Origin: Macrostomum hystrix
Lineage: Eukaryota; Platyhelminthes; Macrostomidae
Direction of reading: 5' to 3'
NCBI GenBank assembly: GCA_950097015.1
Contig: CATNEN010000001.1
Location: 25,491,001-25,555,000, forward strand
Length of the DNA: 64,000 bases
Positions within the stretch are counted from its first letter, which is position 1. Each line of letters begins with the position of its first letter. Position numbers and translations under genes: made by a program. Below, one piece after another: positions 32,479-44,475 of the stretch. The notes under the pieces were generated by a model. It was not told the DNA's origin. It made no database searches and worked only from the letters and a program-made list of their open reading frames with translations.

Positions 32479-32616
32479 GACTTCTACAGTTGCTGCACGA
32501 AGCGAGACCGCAGGAGGAGAAAGTCCACGCTGGAGCTGCTAAGCCACGAGTTCCTGACGGGTAGGCAGCTGCGAAGGCAGAGCCAGAGCTTCTTTAGCAT
32601 ATTCACACGCAAGTGA
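32479..32616 (+). pseudogene. Detached duplicate of the kinase terminal exon end
   Basis: It reads DFYSCCTKRDRRRRKSTLEL and onward, ending at TGA, and is homologous to the last 45 codons of kinase exon 7 but with a different tail (FFSIFTRK). It sits about 0.3 kb downstream of the real stop, has no convincing acceptor at the right phase, and starts in mid-exon. It is probably a partial tandem copy or the relic of a deleted kinase gene. Confidence 0.8.
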
Positions 32617-32629
32617 CCCAGTTGAATTC

Positions 32630-32730
32630 TTAGCTCCTGTATGACTCTTGCATGACTCTTGTATGACCTTCCTGCATGACTCTTGTATAACAATGCTGTA
32701 TGACTCTTGCATGACCATAATGTATGACCT
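32630..32730 (+). repeat. Degenerate ATGACTCTTGCATGACC repeat
   Basis: A few copies are seen. The corresponding site in unit 2 (53228-53452) is an expanded, regular 24-bp array. Confidence 0.75.
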
Positions 32731-32980
32731 CTGACTGCTAAATAAGAAATGAATTGTCCAATGCCCAATCCTTTAGTTTTACTTGTTAATTACGCATCGC
32801 ACAAAACACTAAATAAAGCAGTGCTGATTGCTAATTATCCATCATATTCGTAGCTCATTGTGCCTACAACATTCTAAGAAATGTTTGCGAAAAGCTTAAC
32901 AAATTTTTGTTATTTTCTCTTTGCTTTGTTGCTTTCTCCGGCAGGGCAGTGGTAGGGCGGCTGCCTGGAGCCAAGCACAA

Positions 32981-33025
32981 TGGAACAGAAGGTGCGGGTC
33001 AGCCTGAGCAGCTGCTCAGAGCTCG
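32981..33025 (+). CDS. Possible conserved first coding exon, unit 1
   Basis: ATG begins a short frame, MEQKVRVSLSSCSEL, followed by the donor GTGAGACAG and preceded by a CTTTCTCCGGCAG acceptor. The same arrangement occurs in unit 2 at 53701. No next exon could be joined with confidence. It may be non-coding sequence that is merely conserved by recent duplication. Confidence 0.25.
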
Positions 33026-33394
33026 GTGAGACAGTGGGCTGAGTCTGCAGCCCCTCATCTCCCCGCCCCGCTGTCTGCTGTGGACTCGCTGCCCTGTGGA
33101 GTGTCTGGAATTGGCAATTTTTAAGCAGCAATGCAAGATAGATACTAGTTGAACACAATGGTTTGAGCTGCTGTGCTCATCTGGAACTCGAGTCGCGGCC
33201 AGGGCAGCTCGGAGCAGAGGAGAGGCTGAGCTGGGAGAGATCAGGTCTGGCCAGTGTGAAACAGTACCGACAATGAAAGCATTGTAATAGCAATGCCACT
33301 GAATGCCTGTAGTCATGCGTGACTGCTGAAATTCTCAGCCCCAAATCTGCTTCCACTCCGCGGAGTTGGGGTGGGCGCCTCTCGAAGCATCTTC

Positions 33395-33500
33395 TGAGAC
33401 CGCCCTCCCGAGTTCTCAAAGTGCTGAGCACTGACTGCCCGAGTTCTCAAAGTGCTGAGCACTGACTGCCCGAGTTTCTCAAAGTGCTGAGCACTGAGGG
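33395..33500 (+). repeat. 31-bp triplicate containing GTGCTGAGCAC
   Basis: Three copies of a 31-bp unit (GAGTTCTCAAAGTGCTGAGC plus ACTGACTGCCC), each with the near-palindrome AGTGCTGAGCACT. Confidence 0.85.
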
Positions 33501-33596
33501 AATTGGGATCGCTCATTTCAAAAGAAGCTTTTGTCTGATGATGTGTTTGACTGCTCAATTACAATCTGCTCAGCTTTAGTCCCTTCGTCTGTCCAG

Positions 33597-34090
33597 AGCT
33601 TACAAGGATTAGCATGTCCTACAAGGATTAGCATGTCCTTCAAGGATTAGCATGTCCTACAAGGATTAGCATGTCCTACAAGGATTAGCATGTCCTTCAA
33701 GGATTAGCATGTCCTACAAGGATTAGCATGTCCTTCAAGGATTAGCATGTCTTAAAGGGATTAACATTTCCTTCAAAGATTAGCATGTCCTACAAGGATT
33801 AGCATGTCCTTCAAGGATTAGCATGTCCTACAAGGATTAGCATGTCCTTCAAGGATTAGCATGTCCTACAAGGATTAGCATGTCCTTCAAGGATTAGCAT
33901 GTCCTACAAGGATTAGCATGTCCTACAAGGATTAGCATGTCCTACAAGGATTAGCATGTCCTACTAGGATTAGCATGTCCTACAAGGATTAGCATGTCCT
34001 ACAAGGATTAGCATGTCCTTCAAGGATTAACATGTCCTTCAAGGATTAGCATGTCTCAAAGGGATTAGCATGTCTTATAAGGATTAGCGA
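33597..34090 (+). repeat. 19-bp satellite, unit 1 inner array
   Basis: About 26 copies of AAGGATTAGCATGTCCTAC or its TTC variant. It is followed by a module (about 34140-34560) that is homologous, but clearly diverged, to 58880-59250 after the unit-3 array. Confidence 0.95.
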
Positions 34091-34719
34091 CTTTGCCTGT
34101 AGTTTTAAGTTGAGAAATTCTCCACATTTAGTTCCATAATTTTATATTTTGAGTCCGAGGTTTCGTCAAACTGAGTTGAGTGAGTGCGAATTAATTTTCA
34201 TTAGCCTTGAGCACATATTATGCCAGCATGCGACAATGCGACAATAAATCCAGTTCGAACCGGTTGAGCAGCCCTGCACCGTAAGTCCTGAGCAGTGCTA
34301 GGCTTGGGGATGCTATTTTATTTTTTATAACCGACCGCTTGTTTTACTGCACTGAAAACGGCCCGTCGACCTCCCCCGCTCCGAGAGCGCAGGCAAAAGA
34401 AGATGAGAGACGGGCCGGGCAGAGACGGAGACTCGCTGCGACAAACTCGAGAAACTGGAGGCTGCGGAGTGGCGCCACCTGCTTTGCCCTTTTCCATTGT
34501 GAGCGGCAGACTGGGCGGCTGCTTTCAAACTCAAATTTATTTTCAGTGTCACAATGAGCACAAATTGCCCAGCCAAGAATAAGCAAAGATATGAAGTGAC
34601 TCAAATCAGTTCTCACTTTTAGCAAACCGATTGGGCAGAAAATGGCTGGATTTTACTCTGTGCTCACCTTGTGCTGTGGCTTAGTGAGGAGCCCCTGACA
34701 CCTGCCCTACCTGACACCG

Positions 34720-34980
34720 TCTGCCATCCATGACAGCCTCTGCCATCCCTGACACCCTCTGCCTTCCCTGGCATCCTCTGCCTTCCCTGACACCCTCTGC
34801 CTTCCCAGACATCCTCTGCCTTCCCAGACACCCTCTGCCTTCCCTGACACCCTCTGCCCTCCCTGACAACCTCTGATCTGCCTTCCCTGACACTCTCTGC
34901 CTTCCCTGACACCCTCTGCCATCTCTGACACCCTCTGCCATCCCTGACACCCTCTGCCATCCCTGACACCCTCTGAAGGG
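34720..34980 (+). repeat. 19-bp minisatellite (CTGACACCCTCTGCCTTCC)
   Basis: About 14 copies with CCATC/CCTTC variants. The frames are not genes. Confidence 0.9.
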
Positions 34981-36044
34981 GAACGGGCAAAGCCTGCAGA
35001 CTCGCAGTTTCAAGTCGACTCAAAGGCTGTCCAACTGAGCTGATGGCGCATTTCATTTCAGCTGCCTGGCAGCAAGCAAAACGCACTGCATGAAATCTGC
35101 TTTGAACCGAGCATTTTCAGCAGCCTCTCAGACTCTGTCTTCTGTTTCTCAGCAAACTGATTGTTTACTGCTCAAGAGGCTGGGAGGGTCGCATTGTGAG
35201 GGCCGCCCCTCTCCCTCTGCCTCCATTCTATTCCAAAAGACGGCCTGGCAGCCTTTGCCGCTGCGCTCCATCCACTGTGCGGGCGGGGCAGCTCGTCCTC
35301 TCCAGCCGCACCTCCCCCTCCTGCCCTCCCAGCCTTCTATTGTTCAGAAAGCACAGAGAGCAGCGCAGTGCCCACCCAGCCCTGCACAGCTCGGAGATGG
35401 AGCTGGGGAGGCTGAGAGCCGGTGAAAGAACTGGCTTCCATTCTCAGAAACACCTGAGGCTGAGTTACTCTCTCCTCACTGTCTCGGCCGCAGATGCAGA
35501 AGAGAGGCTGGGCAGTGGAGTCACGTGACCGCACAGAACTCGCACCTCATTGGCTGAGCCGTGCACTGAGACTGCGGCCTCGGCTCTCCCAGGACAGACC
35601 GAAGTTTCACTTGGAATCGGTTAGCCTTGCAGCGCGATTGAAAGGCAGATTATGTCCCAACTGACTACTGTGGGTAGGACTAATGCGCTGGGCAGAATTT
35701 CTGAGAAATCCAGGCCTTGGGGAATCCCGAGATTGCGGAGAATCCGAAAGGTTGCGACTATTTTTTGCTTTAGCCAACACTTGAACTTCTGCTATAACTT
35801 CTGCACAATGATCAGCCCGTCTCCCACATCCCCAGACTTTTTTGCTGGCATGGAAAGCTGCTGTTTTAATTATACAGTCACCATGGAAACCAAACACAGC
35901 TGTGACTGCACTACTGTGGCTGCGAGTATTTGAAATCTCTTACCATTGATATCACAATATTCTCTGCAGGTTAACCTGACAGAGCAGTTGATCTGCCTTG
36001 CACTTTTAAATCTTTCAGGCACTTCTAGAACTCGTATCGAGTTG
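34981..36044. other. Intergenic DNA shared by units 1 and 2
   Basis: About 35230-36040 is nearly identical to 55490-56300. Open frames exist (for example 35196-35528), but none has a recognised domain or a supported splice structure. Confidence 0.5.
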
Positions 36045-36432
36045 GGGGATTGGGGATCGATTTGGGGGAATGGGGATCGATTTGGGGGAATGGGGATCGA
36101 TTTGGGGAATGGGGATCGAGTTGTGGGGATTGTGATATGGGATTGCAGTGTGGTATTGGGATGTGGGATTGGGATTACAGTGTGGTATTGGGATGTGGGA
36201 TTGGGATTGCAGTGTGGTATTGGGATGTGGGATTGGGATTACAGTGAGGTATCGTGATTTGGGATTGGGATTACAGTGAGGCATCGGGATTTGGGATTGG
36301 GATTACAGTGAGGTATTGGGATGTGGGATTGCAGTGAGGTATTGGGATGTGGGATTGCAGTGAGGTATTGGGATGTGGGATTACAGTGTGGTATTGGGAT
36401 GTGGGATTACAGTGAGGTATTGGGATGTGGGA
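36045..36432 (+). repeat. GGGGATCGATTTGGGGGAAT and GGTATTGGGATGTGGGATT arrays
   Basis: Four 20-bp units (36045-36125) are followed by about ten 22-32-bp units of the TGGGATTACAGTGAGGTATT type. The unit-2 counterpart is 56297-56848 with different copy numbers. Confidence 0.9.
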
Positions 36433-36980
36433 TTGAGTCAGCTGTGAGAATGGGGAGTCACCTGAGAGAATGGGGAGCCAGCTGTGAGAATGGGGAGTCA
36501 GCTGTGAGAATGGGGAGTCAGCTGAGAGAATGGGGAGTCAGCTGTGAGAATAGGGAGTCAGCTGTGAGAATGGGGAGTCAGCTGTGAGAATGGGGAGTCA
36601 GCTGAGAGAATGGGGAGTCAGCTGAGAGAATAGGGAGTCAGTTGAGAGAATGGCGAGTCAGCTGAGAGAATGGGGAGTCAGCTGAGAGAATGGGGAGTCA
36701 GCTGTGAGAATAGGGAGTCAGCTGAGAGAATAGGGAGTCAGCTGTGAGAATGGGGAGTCAGCTGAGAGAATGGGGAGTCAGCTGTGAGAATGGGGAGTCA
36801 GCTGAGAGAATAGGGAGTCAGCTGAGAGAATGGGGAGTCAGCTGTGAGAATGGGGAGTCAGCTGTGAGAATGGGGAGTCAGCTGAGAGAATAGGGAGTCA
36901 GCTGTGAGAATAGGGAGTCAGCTGAGAGAATGGGGGGTCAGCTGAGAGAATGGGGAGTCAGCTGTGAGAATGGGGATCTG
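36433..36980 (+). repeat. 20-bp minisatellite (AGAATGGGGAGTCAGCTGTG)
   Basis: About 27 copies, with G/A and TG/AG variants forming mixed higher-order patterns. The unit-2 counterpart is 56849-57342. Confidence 0.93.
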
Positions 36981-37339
36981 GTTGAGACTATGGAGATCGA
37001 AAAAAGAGTAAACATTTTCTGAAATTTGATAACCAATTCAGGCTGACAATTTGAAAGATATTCATCCCGTGAGACCTGTACTCAAAGCTCACTAGCTACT
37101 TATTTTTTTGAAGTCTCTAATTCGACTCCTGAGTCCTGGAGCATGAAATTCATTTTGAAGCAGCTCAGATTTTGGCCCTGCTCACCCTGAGCAGTGCTCA
37201 CTGTTGTCTCCAGTTTGCACTGCAGGGCAGCTGGCTGAGGGAGGGCCGATGGACTCAGAATAAGGACCTCTAAAAATAGCACCTGCACTGTGAGATGTGA
37301 GCAGAGTCGAAAACCCGATGAGATGCTCAGAATTCTAGT

Positions 37340-37475
37340 TGAATGGAATCGGCCATGGCAGAGAGAATTTTAGCAGCACAAATGCCTGATTCTGCAGCCT
37401 GGGCTCGAACCCACAGCCTGCGGAGTCCCAGCCGATTCTCCCAACTGCCGTCACTCTGCAGGTCATTTATAATTA
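37340..37475 (-). mobile_element. Degenerate tRNA-like (SINE-head) segment, unit 1
   Basis: The minus strand has an A-box-like CGGCAGTTGGG and a perfect B box GGTTCGAGCCC (37411-37401), spaced about as in tRNA. No target duplication was found. It is present at the same place in unit 2 (about 57710-57845), so it predates the duplication. Confidence 0.4.
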
Positions 37476-37711
37476 TGATTTATGATTCCAGCTGGCTCAC
37501 CATGGGAGCGGGCAGAGGACATTGCAGCAGGAGGCGCCCACGACTGCAAGAGACAGAAGAGCGAGAGAATGAAGGGACAGGCAATGCTGATGGGCCTGTG
37601 GCGTTTGCCCGACTGGCAACTTTTGGTTGTGCTTGCAAAAGACAAATGTTGTTTCTCATTGTCACGGTGCTTATTGGTATCCAAGGCCTCAACTGTGATA
37701 GACTTCTCAAG

Positions 37712-37996
37712 GATTAGCATGTCCTACAAGGATTAGCATGTCCTACAAGGATTAGCATGTCCTACAAGGATTAGCATGTACTATAATTAAGGATTGCCAT
37801 GTCCTACCAGGATTAGCATGTCCTACCAGGATTAGCATGTACTATAATTAAGGATTGCCATGTCCTACCAGGATTAGCATGTCCTACCAGGATTAGCATG
37901 TACTATAATTGAGGATTGCCATGTCCTACCAGGATTAGCATGTCCTACCAGGATTAGCATGTCCTACCAGGATTAGCATGTCCTACAAGGATTGCA
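37712..37996 (+). repeat. 19-bp satellite at the unit 1/unit 2 junction
   Basis: The same AAGGATTAGCATGTCCTAC family. Several copies have the insertion ACTATAATTAAGGATTGCC. The array directly abuts the truncated zinc-finger copy. Confidence 0.94.
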
Positions 37997-38013
37997 TAAG
38001 ATTTCTGCGAAAA

Positions 38014-38477
38014 TGCTGGGCATGCTGCAGCACAAAACACAGCCCTCCAGCAAGCGGAGAACTTTTAAACGAGTGGCGCCGCCACTGGCGCAGCAGCAGC
38101 AGCAGACACTCCAGCTGCCACTGTCGCTTCACCCGGAGCTGCTCCGACATCAGCTGCAACAGCTGCATCAGCAGCACCAGCTGGCCATCTCTTCTGCCGG
38201 AGCCAGCGCCGCAGCCGCTGCTGCTGCGGCCGTTGCTGGAGCTGGCTTTCGACTGAGCCGATGCGGCAGAGACAGCGAAGACGCTCAGCAGCAGCAGCAG
38301 CTGGATCAGCTGGTCTGTGTTCGCTGCGGCGAGTCATTTGAACAGCTGGAGTCCCTGCTGGAGCATCAGGAGACCGCCTGCGCCGGCCTGAGCACCACTG
38401 CCGCGGCTGCCGTAGAAGCGGCGGCTGCGGCCGTCAAGCTGGAGGTGCGGGCAGCTGACAGCCTTGGCAGAGTTTAG
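38014..38477 (+). pseudogene. Truncated FOG/ZFPM-like copy, unit 2 (3' end only)
   Basis: From GCTGGGCATGCTGCAGCAC onward it matches the last about 460 bp of the zinc-finger exon (compare 62150-62612), including the terminal CCHC finger and the stop. Upstream it joins abruptly to the satellite-flank sequence GCATAAGATTTCTGCGAAAA known from 58681-58700, so about 3.45 kb was deleted. No start or promoter remains, and it is not expected to give a functional protein. Confidence 0.92.
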
Positions 38478-39118
38478 TGGATGCGGCTCAACATTTTCTA
38501 TGCGTAATATACTACTGCCCTTCTCTATGATGCCATTTCAATACATCAATGGGCTGCAGATGGGATTCGAATACAACCTTTAAATGCTTCTGTGACTGGG
38601 AATCAGGATTCTTCGAATCATGGGAATCTGACGACAGGGGTTAGGGAGAGATGGGATTCTGTGAATCATGGGGATTGGGGAGAGATGGGATTCTTTTAAT
38701 TATGGAAATTTGTTAAAATGGGATTCTATGAATCATGGGGATTGGGGAAAGATGAATTTTTTAAATATCTTTTCATCCCGCCCGCAGTCCAGTAGGACAT
38801 GAGTTTAAACAATAAACAATTTCAAATTTAGATTCTGAAGACTTATATTGTTTAGCCAAGTGACACACCCGCCAATTACAATTTACTGCACAGTGAATGC
38901 ACTTTGAATTGCTTAAAAATTATTGTGCTTGAAATGGCAGAAAAATCTGTACATCAATACTTGTGAGTAGAATGTGACATGCTAATATATTCATTGTTGC
39001 CATGGCAACCAAATTTGCAAAGCTGCTCCAATCACGGACAGCAATCACGATTATAAACTATTTGTGATTATTGTGTTCTAGTCTTCTGTCTGATCTATTT
39101 TTAGATTTATCTCATGTT

Positions 39119-40615
39119 TTTATGTCACTCTCTCATATCTTCTGTCACCCTCTCATATCTTCTGTCACTCTCTCATGTCTTCTGTCACTCTCTCATATCT
39201 TCTGTCACTCTCTCATGTCTTCTATCACCCTCTCATGTCTTCTGTCACTCTCTCATATCTTCTGTCACTCTCTCATATCTTCTGTCACTCTCTAATTTCT
39301 TCTGTCACTCTCTCATATCTTCTGTCACTCTCTCATATCTTCTGTCACTCTCTCATATCTTCTGTCACTCTCTCATATCTTCTGTCACTCTCTCATATCT
39401 TCTGTCACTCTCATATCTTCTGTCACTCTCTCATATCTTCTGTCACTCTCTCATATCTTCTGTCACTCTCATATCTTCTGTCACTCTCATATCTTCTGTC
39501 ACTCTCATATCTTCTGTCAACTCTCTAATTTCTTCTGTCACTCTCTCATATCTTCTGTCACTCTCTCATGTCTTCTGTCATCTCTCATATCTTCTGTCAC
39601 TCTCTCATATCTTCTGTCACTCTCTCATGTCTTCTGTCACTCTCTCATGTCTTCTGTCACTCTCTCATATCTTCTGTCACTCTCTCATATCTTCTGTCAC
39701 CCTCTCATGTCTTCTGTCACTCTCTCATGTCTTCTGTCACTCTCTCATATCTTCTGTCACTCTCTCATGTCTTCTGTCACTCATATCTTCTGCCACTCTC
39801 TAATTTCTTCTGTCACTCTCTCATATCTTCTGTCACCCTCTCATATCTTCTGTCACTCTCTCATATCTTCTGTCACCCTCTCATGTCTTCTGTCACTCTC
39901 TCATGTCTTCTGTCATTTCTCATATCTTCTGTCCCTCTCTCATATCTTCTGTCACTCTCTCATATCTTCTGTCACCCTCTCATATCTTCTGTCACTCTCT
40001 CATATCTTCTGTCACTCTCTAATTTCTTCTGTCACTCTCTCATGTCTTCTGTCATCTCTCATATCTTCTGTCCCTCTCTCATATCTTCTGTCACTCTCTC
40101 ATGTCTTCTGTCACTCTCTCATGTCTTCTGTCACTCTCTCATGTCTTCTGTCACTCTCTCATGTCTTCTGTCACTCTCTCATATCTTCTGTCACCCTCTC
40201 ATATCTTCTGTCCCTCTCTCATATCTTCTGTCACTCTCTCATGTCTTCTGTCACTCTCTCATGTCTTCTGTCACTCTCTCATGTCTTCTGTCACTCTCTC
40301 ATGTCTTCTGTCATCTCTCATATCTTCTGTCCCTCTCTCATATCTTCTGTCACTCTCTCATGTCTTCTGTCACTCTCTCATGTCTTCTGTCACTCTCTCA
40401 TGTCTTCTGTCACTCTCTCATGTCTTCTGTCATCTCTCATATCTTCTGTCCCTCTCTCATATCTTCTGTCACTCTCTCATGTCTTCTGTCATCTCTCATA
40501 TCTTCTGTCCCTCTCTCATATCTTCTGTCACTCTCTCATGTCTTCTGTCACTCTCTCATATCTTCTGTCACTCTCTCATATCTTCTGTCACTCTCTCATA
40601 TATTCTATCACTCCC
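39119..40615 (+). repeat. 18-bp satellite, unit 2 array
   Basis: About 83 copies of CTCTCATATCTTCTGTCA, with a high share of CATGTC and CCCTCTCTC variants. It is twice the length of the unit 1 array. Confidence 0.95.
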
Positions 40616-41135
40616 ATCGACTTGTCCGTTCAGCAAACACATTGGCAATGAATTAACAGCTCAACAACATACCATAGACGGTGGCAGTGCCAGAGCATTC
40701 GGCTGCGTCTTCAGCAACGGTGGAGGAGTCAGGAAGTGACAAATTTCAATGCGCGATGTACGCTACTCGAATGCTTGGTTGTTAGTAGTATCAAACGCAT
40801 TCGCAATGCAGAAATGAGATCAGACTCACCGCTTCTCCATTTCTAGTGAGCACAGACAGGCTGGATTTCACTCCCATGCTGGAGAATTCTCCAATCTCCG
40901 AATGGCGACACTTGCTCCAGCCGATGAAGCTAGAGAGTCTGTACATAACATGGTTGCGAATTCCATTTCTGAAGGAATTTTATTGATTCGTTTTATCATT
41001 TCGGTAACCCAATTAAGTCAATAATCCTTACCATTTAGAGATCTTCAGTGCACCTAACAAGCTGCAAAATCTGATGTAACTGGGGGATGGAACAATACGA
41101 GCGCTAGAAATCCCACGGTGCTGATCCCAACCCTG
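40616..41135. other. Shared spacer with empty SINE site
   Basis: It is homologous to 13397-13692 plus 14287-14510. The single CTCCGAATGGCGAC at 40896-40909 is the unfilled target of the unit-1 SINE. Confidence 0.75.
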
Positions 41136-41144
41136 GACCCCCGA

Positions 41145-41340
41145 TCATGGATAAATCATGCATGGTCCATGTGCAAATACATGCATGTAGCATGCATGAA
41201 GCATGTATGTTTTATCCATGTTCCATGCATGTTGCATGCATGTTACATGCATGGGTATCCATGTGTTAACCGTGTGTTTTCTAAAAACATGCGTGACTTA
41301 TCCATGCGTGCAAGCCGCACATGCATGTTTTGCCCATGAA
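41145..41340. repeat. Irregular ATGCATG-rich palindromic cluster
   Basis: Repeated CATGCATG, TGCATGTA and ATCCATG motifs, many self-complementary, are spread over about 200 bp without a fixed period. No counterpart exists in unit 1. Confidence 0.7.
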
Positions 41341-41771
41341 TATCCCAATTGCACTATATACATGCACTTTCTGTGGATACAGTCAGATGTAAGAAGCAAA
41401 CCCAAAGCGAATTGCGGAATTCAAAAGAAATAAAAAAGCCTGTAATATAAACATCAGTCAAAGGAAGCAGCATCAGTTAATTAATGACTATAGGCTCACT
41501 TCCATGCTAAGAGGTAAAATAGCGAAGTTATACTGTTTATAAAATCTACTTGGAGGTTGCAAATTGCGCTCGTATTATCATGTGATAGTGATCAACACAG
41601 AATTTGTGCAACGTAGTAGAAAGTGAGATATTAGATGAAAGAACCGCCAATCGTTTACAATTACATCATTAAAATGCGTAGAAAGTTGCAGAGTGCAATA
41701 CAGAAAGCAACAAAGGAGCACATCAATATACAGTATGAGCATTCACAAGTATGACAGGAGTACGTACATTC

Positions 41772-43147
41772 GAAAGAAGGGAGCAGGGATAATAAAATGG
41801 CACGCTTTTAGGGCAGGTTGCATCTGCAAGAAGGGAGCAGGGATAATAAAATGGCACGCTTTTAGGGCAGGTTGCATCTGCAAGAAGGGAGCAGGGATAA
41901 TAAAACGGCACGCTTTTAGGGCAGGTTGCATCTGCAAGAAGGGAGCAGGGATAATAAAACGGCACGCTTTTAGGGCAGGTTGCATCTGCAAGAAGGGAGC
42001 AGGGATAATAAAACGGCACGCTTTTAGGGCAGGTTGCATCTGCAAGAAGGGAGCAGGGATAATAAAACGGCACGCTTTTAGGGCAGGTTGCATCTGCAAG
42101 AAGGGAGCAGGGATAATAAAATGGCACGCTTTTAGGGCAGGTTGCATCTGCAAGAAGGGAGCAGGGATAATAAAACGGCACGCTTTTAGGGCAGGTTGCA
42201 TCTGCAAGAAGGGAGCAGGGATAATAAAATGGCACGCTTTTAGGGCAGGTTGCATCTGCAAGAAGGGAGCAGGGATAATAAAACGGCACGCTTTTAGGGC
42301 AGGTTGCATCTGCAAGAAGGGAGCAGGGATAATAAAATGGCACGCTTTTAGGGCAGGTTGCATCTGCAAGAAGGGAGCAGGGATAATAAAATGGCACGCT
42401 TTTAGGGCAGGTTGCATCTACAAGAAGGGAGCAGGGATAATAAAACGGCACGCTTTTAGGGCAGGTTGCATCTGCAAGAAGGGAGCAGGGATAATAAAAC
42501 GGCACGCTTTTAGGGCAGGTTGCATCTGCAAGAAGGGAGCAGGGATAATAAAACGGCACGCTTTTAGGGCAGGTTGCATCTGCAAGAAGGGAGCAGGGAT
42601 AATAAAACGGCACGCTTTTAGGGCAGGTTGCATCTGCAAGAAGGGAGCAGGGATAATAAAACGGCACGCTTTTAGGGCAGGTTGCATCTGCAAGAAGGGA
42701 GCAGGGATAATAAAACGGCACGCTTTTAGGGCAGGTTGGATCTACAAGAAGGGAGCAGGGATAATAAAACGGCACGCTTTTAGGGCAGGTTGCATCTGCA
42801 AGAAGGGAGCAGGGATAATAAAACGGCACGCATTTAGGGCAGGTTGCATCTGCAAGAAGGGAGCAGGGATAATAAAATGGCACGCTTTTAGGGCAGGTTG
42901 CATCTGCAAGAAGGGAGCAGGGATAATAAAACGGCACGCTTTTAGGGCAGGTTGCATCTGCAAGAAGGGAGCAGGGATAATAAAACGGCACGCTTTTAGG
43001 GCAGGTTGCATCTGCAAGAAGGGAGCAGGGACAATAAAACGGCACGCTTTTAGGGCAGGTTGCATCTGCAAGAAGGGAGCAGGGATAATAAAATGGCACG
43101 CTTTTAGGGCAGGTTGCATCTGCAAGAAGGGAGCAGGGATAATAAAA
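41772..43147 (+). repeat. 54-bp satellite open on both strands
   Basis: About 25.5 copies of a 54-bp unit (AAGAAGGGAGCAGGGATAAT... to ...GGGCAGGTTGCATCTGC) with very few substitutions, mainly C/T in AAACGGCACG. Since 54 is a multiple of three and the unit lacks stops in several frames, frames of about 480 codons run through it in both directions. No start context, intron or homologue argues for a gene. It occupies the point where unit 1 has the 27-bp array. Confidence 0.95.
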
Positions 43148-43154
43148 CAATAAG

Positions 43155-44475
43155 GGCAAACAAGCTGACACTACACATACATATACATTAACATATACAT
43201 TTAGATTTACAATTTACACATCACTCAACTGATATGTATTAGGTCTCTGAAATCATTCAACTTTTCTTTCTTAAATTCTTGTGATTGTGATGATGCTTCC
43301 GTTAATGCTGTTTCTTAACTTTTGCACATGGTAGACATGTCTAGGTGCCCATTGTCTAGATTGGTCATTGCTTAGAGTAATATGATTGCTTTTCCAGTCC
43401 TAAATTATATAACCATTTTTTTGCTATTGCTTAAGTTTATTTGTGTTGATTGAGTTTTAACATCCTCAAGTTAATATTATCTGGCACATTATCTAATATC
43501 TTGCAAGTTCTTACAGGCCTAAAACATGTATAAAGATAGACTTGTCCCAACCTTGGCCATAGCAGGGGTGTAGTTATCAGGGAATACAGGGACATTGTGA
43601 CGAGTGTTTAGTTAGTTGTTGTGTAGCGGATTTGAGTTGGGATTTTAAATATATTGCTTTTTAAGTTAGTTTGTTTAACTAGCTGTGACGTGGTAACGGG
43701 TGGGGACGGCGACGGCAACACTGAAAACATGCTTATTATTATAACAACAGAAAGTACTAATTGGGTGTTGAATAAATTTGGTGCAATAATACCCAAGTGT
43801 ACACTTAGGAAATAAGCCAATCAGAATATAGGGTCAAGGTCAGAGCCAAGTTCTACTTTCTAGTCACAGAATAAAGTGATTATTGCGCAAAAAGTGAATG
43901 AAGAGTGAAGTGCGAAAACCAAAATAGTGTACCATACATAATATACCGGATACTGTATTGTTATAAGAAATTATAAGAAATTATAAGAAAAGTAAGAAAG
44001 TAAGTATTTACAATAATTATACGGCTGCGAAAAAACAAACTGCCACAATATATTCTCCCATTTGTCTGCTTAAACAGTTGCCCATTATATAAGTTAAAGT
44101 TTACTGATTTTTATCGCCGTATTTTCATGTTTCTTTGACAGTATTTAGCATGTTTTACAAATGTAGAGTATGAATTAATGTACTAATGTACTAAACTTGA
44201 GTATGTATGAATTCGCTAATAATGCAGTTATAATTTATATTTAAATATTTCCCACAGCTGCAGCATGCGCTCCACTCTACTGCCCTGTGAGTAGCCACCA
44301 AGGAGCACGATTCGAGAGCACTCCAAGGAGAGAGCGGCAGACACTGGCCTGCCCGTTGTCATGGCAACAATTTCAGGCATAAAAGCAGTCTCCGAGCTGC
44401 AGCGGGCCAGAGGTGGAATCGCTGTGTGCTCACCTTGAGCAGTGCTCAATATAACTTTTCACTCTAATCAGTCCC
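43155..44475 (+). other. AT-rich upstream region of ankyrin-kinase gene 2
   Basis: Close match to 20120-21413, including the TTTAAATATTTCCCACAG acceptor and the palindrome TGAGCAGTGCTCA. Confidence 0.5.

Noticed and set aside
33597-34090. Telomere-like repeat (GGATTAG)
   Set aside because: The unit is 19 bp (AAGGATTAGCATGTCCTAC), not a TTAGGG-type telomeric repeat, although it contains TTAG.
35196-35528. Frame shared with 55471-55788 as a gene downstream of the kinase
   Set aside because: No methionine context, domain or consistent splice partner. It is conserved only because the whole block was duplicated.
41693-43171. 486- and 482-codon frames on opposite strands
   Set aside because: Both come from the 54-bp tandem unit. 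No flanking gene structure was found. Listed as a repeat.
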